Part shown: piece after piece, positions 13,332 to 14,461 of the stretch
Layout of the letters: each line of letters begins with the position of its first letter
Numbering within the stretch: the stretch's first letter is position 1
Assembly: GCA_011605835.1 (NCBI GenBank)
Contig: JAAOZJ010000069.1
Coordinates: 1-14,461, forward strand
Direction: 5' to 3'
Length of the DNA stretch: 14,461 nucleotides
Source: Thermoproteota archaeon
Lineage (GTDB): Archaea > Thermoproteota > Methanomethylicia > Nezhaarchaeales > WYZ-LMO8
Program-made: the position numbers and the translations under genes
Notes under the pieces: generated by a model
What the model was told of the DNA's origin: nothing
Database searches by the model: none
What the model saw: the letters and a program-made list of their open reading frames with translations, nothing else

Positions 13332-14461
13332 GTGGTCGATTTGCCCGAAGAGACCAACTTCATAACCATAGAGGAGCTCGCCCAAAAAGCCGTGTACGAG
13401 CAAGAGGTCGAAATGGTCGAGAGGAAGGGCAAAGGGCATCCAGACACCTTGGCCGATAACATTTCAGAAGCGGTCTGCAGAGAGCTATGTAAGTACTATT
13501 TAGAGAACTACGGGACGATATTGCACCACAACGTAGATAAGGCTTTGATAGTGGGCGGCAGGGCTATTCCAAAGTTCGGTGGTGGAGTTGTGTGCGAGCC
13601 CATCTACATCGTAGTGGCTGGGCGCGCAGTAACCCATGTTATGAAAGAGGACTCAGTCGACGTAGTACCCATAGGAGCTATAGCCCTTAAGGCCATGAGG
13701 GACAGCGTAAAGCAGACCTTCAGGCACTTGGACCCCGATAACCACGTGATTTTCGACTACAAGATAAAGCAGGGGTCCGTCGACCTCGTCAAGGTCTTCG
13801 AGTTAGGCAGGGACGTGCCTCTTGCCAACGATACATCCTTCGGAGTTGGGTACGCCCCTCTAACGGAGACTGAGAAGCTGGTGTTGGAAGTCGAGAGGAC
13901 ACTAAACTCTCCCGAGTACAAGAAGAAGAACCCGGCCGTCGGAGAGGACATAAAGGTCTTAGCGCTGAGGAGGGGCAGGAAGGTCGACTTGACAGTGGCC
14001 TGCGCGATGATAAGCTCCTATGTCAAATCACTCGACGATTACCTCAAGGTCAAGGAGGAGGTCAAGGAGGACGTGATGAAAATAGCGTCTAGGTACGACG
14101 TCGAAGTGGACGTGAAGGTAAATGCCGCAGATAAGCCCGAGCTCGGAGTCGTGTACTTAACCGTGACGGGGACCTCGGCCGAGGCAGGAGACGATGGCAA
14201 TACTGGCAGGGGAAACAGGGCCAACGGGCTCATAACTCCGAATAGGTACATGTCTTTGGAGGCCGTGGCGGGGAAGAACCCCGTGAGTCACATAGGCAAG
14301 ATATACAACATAGTGTCGACCAACATAGCGAGGAGGGTGTACGAGGAGACGCGCAAGGTCAAAGAGGTCTACGTCTACATGCTGAGCCGCATAGGTCACC
14401 CGATAAACAAGCCGCTCATGGTCAATGTTAAGGTCATACCGCACGAGGGTGTTAGCGTCAA
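13332..14461 (+). CDS. mat: archaeal-type S-adenosylmethionine synthetase, 3' end outside window
   Basis: Makes S-adenosylmethionine from methionine and ATP; this is the archaeal family, only distantly related to bacterial MetK. About 376 codons are present and the frame is open to the window edge; the usual length of roughly 400 implies about 25-30 residues are missing. Motifs seen: VERKGKGHPDTLADNISEAV, LHHNVDKALIVGGRA, FGGG, and GRGNRANGLITPNRYMSLEA followed by GKNPVSHIGKIYN. GTG 13332 is taken as the start, directly after an in-frame TGA (13329-13331); TTG 13341, with AGGATGA at good spacing, is the alternative. Its product feeds Trm56 and radical SAM ThiC, both encoded in this window. 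No intron was seen. Confidence 0.94.
   Translation, partial: MVDLPEETNFITIEELAQKAVYEQEVEMVERKGKGHPDTLADNISEAVCRELCKYYLENYGTILHHNVDKALIVGGRAIPKFGGGVVCEPIYIVVAGRAVTHVMKEDSVDVVPIGAIALKAMRDSVKQTFRHLDPDNHVIFDYKIKQGSVDLVKVFELGRDVPLANDTSFGVGYAPLTETEKLVLEVERTLNSPEYKKKNPAVGEDIKVLALRRGRKVDLTVACAMISSYVKSLDDYLKVKEEVKEDVMKIASRYDVEVDVKVNAADKPELGVVYLTVTGTSAEAGDDGNTGRGNRANGLITPNRYMSLEAVAGKNPVSHIGKIYNIVSTNIARRVYEETRKVKEVYVYMLSRIGHPINKPLMVNVKVIPHEGVSV

Noticed and set aside
13668..13684. CCCATAGGAGC in the SAM synthetase gene and similar CCCATA sites in hflX and the Sm-like gene as further introns
   Set aside because: The reading frame runs through with family-like sequence (for example VVPIGAIALKA), and no hairpin with matching GGG and second bulge follows.

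Overview
The window looks like a compact genome segment of a hyperthermophilic crenarchaeon (Thermoproteota; a Desulfurococcales-type organism is my best guess, the genus is not determined). The gene set is archaeal throughout: TFE, aTrm56, aMBF1, archaeal NAC, A-type ATPase subunit D, an Sm-like protein, the short archaeal adenylosuccinate synthetase and archaeal-type S-adenosylmethionine synthetase. Genes are tightly packed, strands alternate often, TATA-like boxes sit about 25-30 nt before start codons (leaderless or short-leader mRNAs), and TTG and GTG starts are very common.

Layout. 1-717 (+): 3-hexulose-6-phosphate synthase. 704-2407 (-): CTP synthase, interrupted by two tiny introns. 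2507-3034 (-): TFE. 3101-3634 (+): tRNA C56 methyltransferase, followed by the HflX GTPase (3644-4732, +). 4762-5223 (-): MBF1. 5284-5808 (+): a PUA protein overlapping NAC (5762-6115, +). 6120-6752 (-): ATPase subunit D. 6832-7911 (+): HDAC-family deacetylase overlapping purA (7905-8926, +), which has one tiny intron. 8919-10736 (-): GlmS. 10827-11078 and 11075-11623 (+): a small unknown protein and a CYTH protein. 11611-12939 (-): ThiC. 13066-13296 (+): Sm-like protein. 13332 to the window end (+): SAM synthetase, truncated by the window edge.

The main discovery is three very short introns (20, 31 and 17 nt) in two protein-coding genes, pyrG and purA. A conventional ORF call loses the first 53 residues of CTP synthase and gives adenylosuccinate synthetase a wrong N-terminus. 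The missing segments are present in the DNA, split by short inserts that cause stops and frameshifts. Each insert folds into a bulge-helix-bulge (BHB) motif, the substrate of the archaeal tRNA-splicing endonuclease: a 4-position central helix, two 3-nt bulges and an internal intron hairpin. Cutting each bulge after its second nucleotide restores exactly the conserved family sequence in frame. All three introns are phase 1 and start with AGGC. The two pyrG introns sit at the same point inside an identical exon sequence, ACCCAU^ACAU, used twice 33 nt apart.

Functionally the window mixes nucleotide synthesis (HPS for pentose supply, PyrG, PurA), cofactor and amino-sugar synthesis (ThiC, SAM synthetase, GlmS), and gene expression, RNA and protein biogenesis (TFE, MBF1, Trm56, Sm-like, PUA protein, NAC, HflX). 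No CRISPR array, tRNA, rRNA or transposon was seen, and no stretch over 300 nt lacks a gene: the apparent 300-nt gap at 2198-2506 holds the first two pyrG exons.
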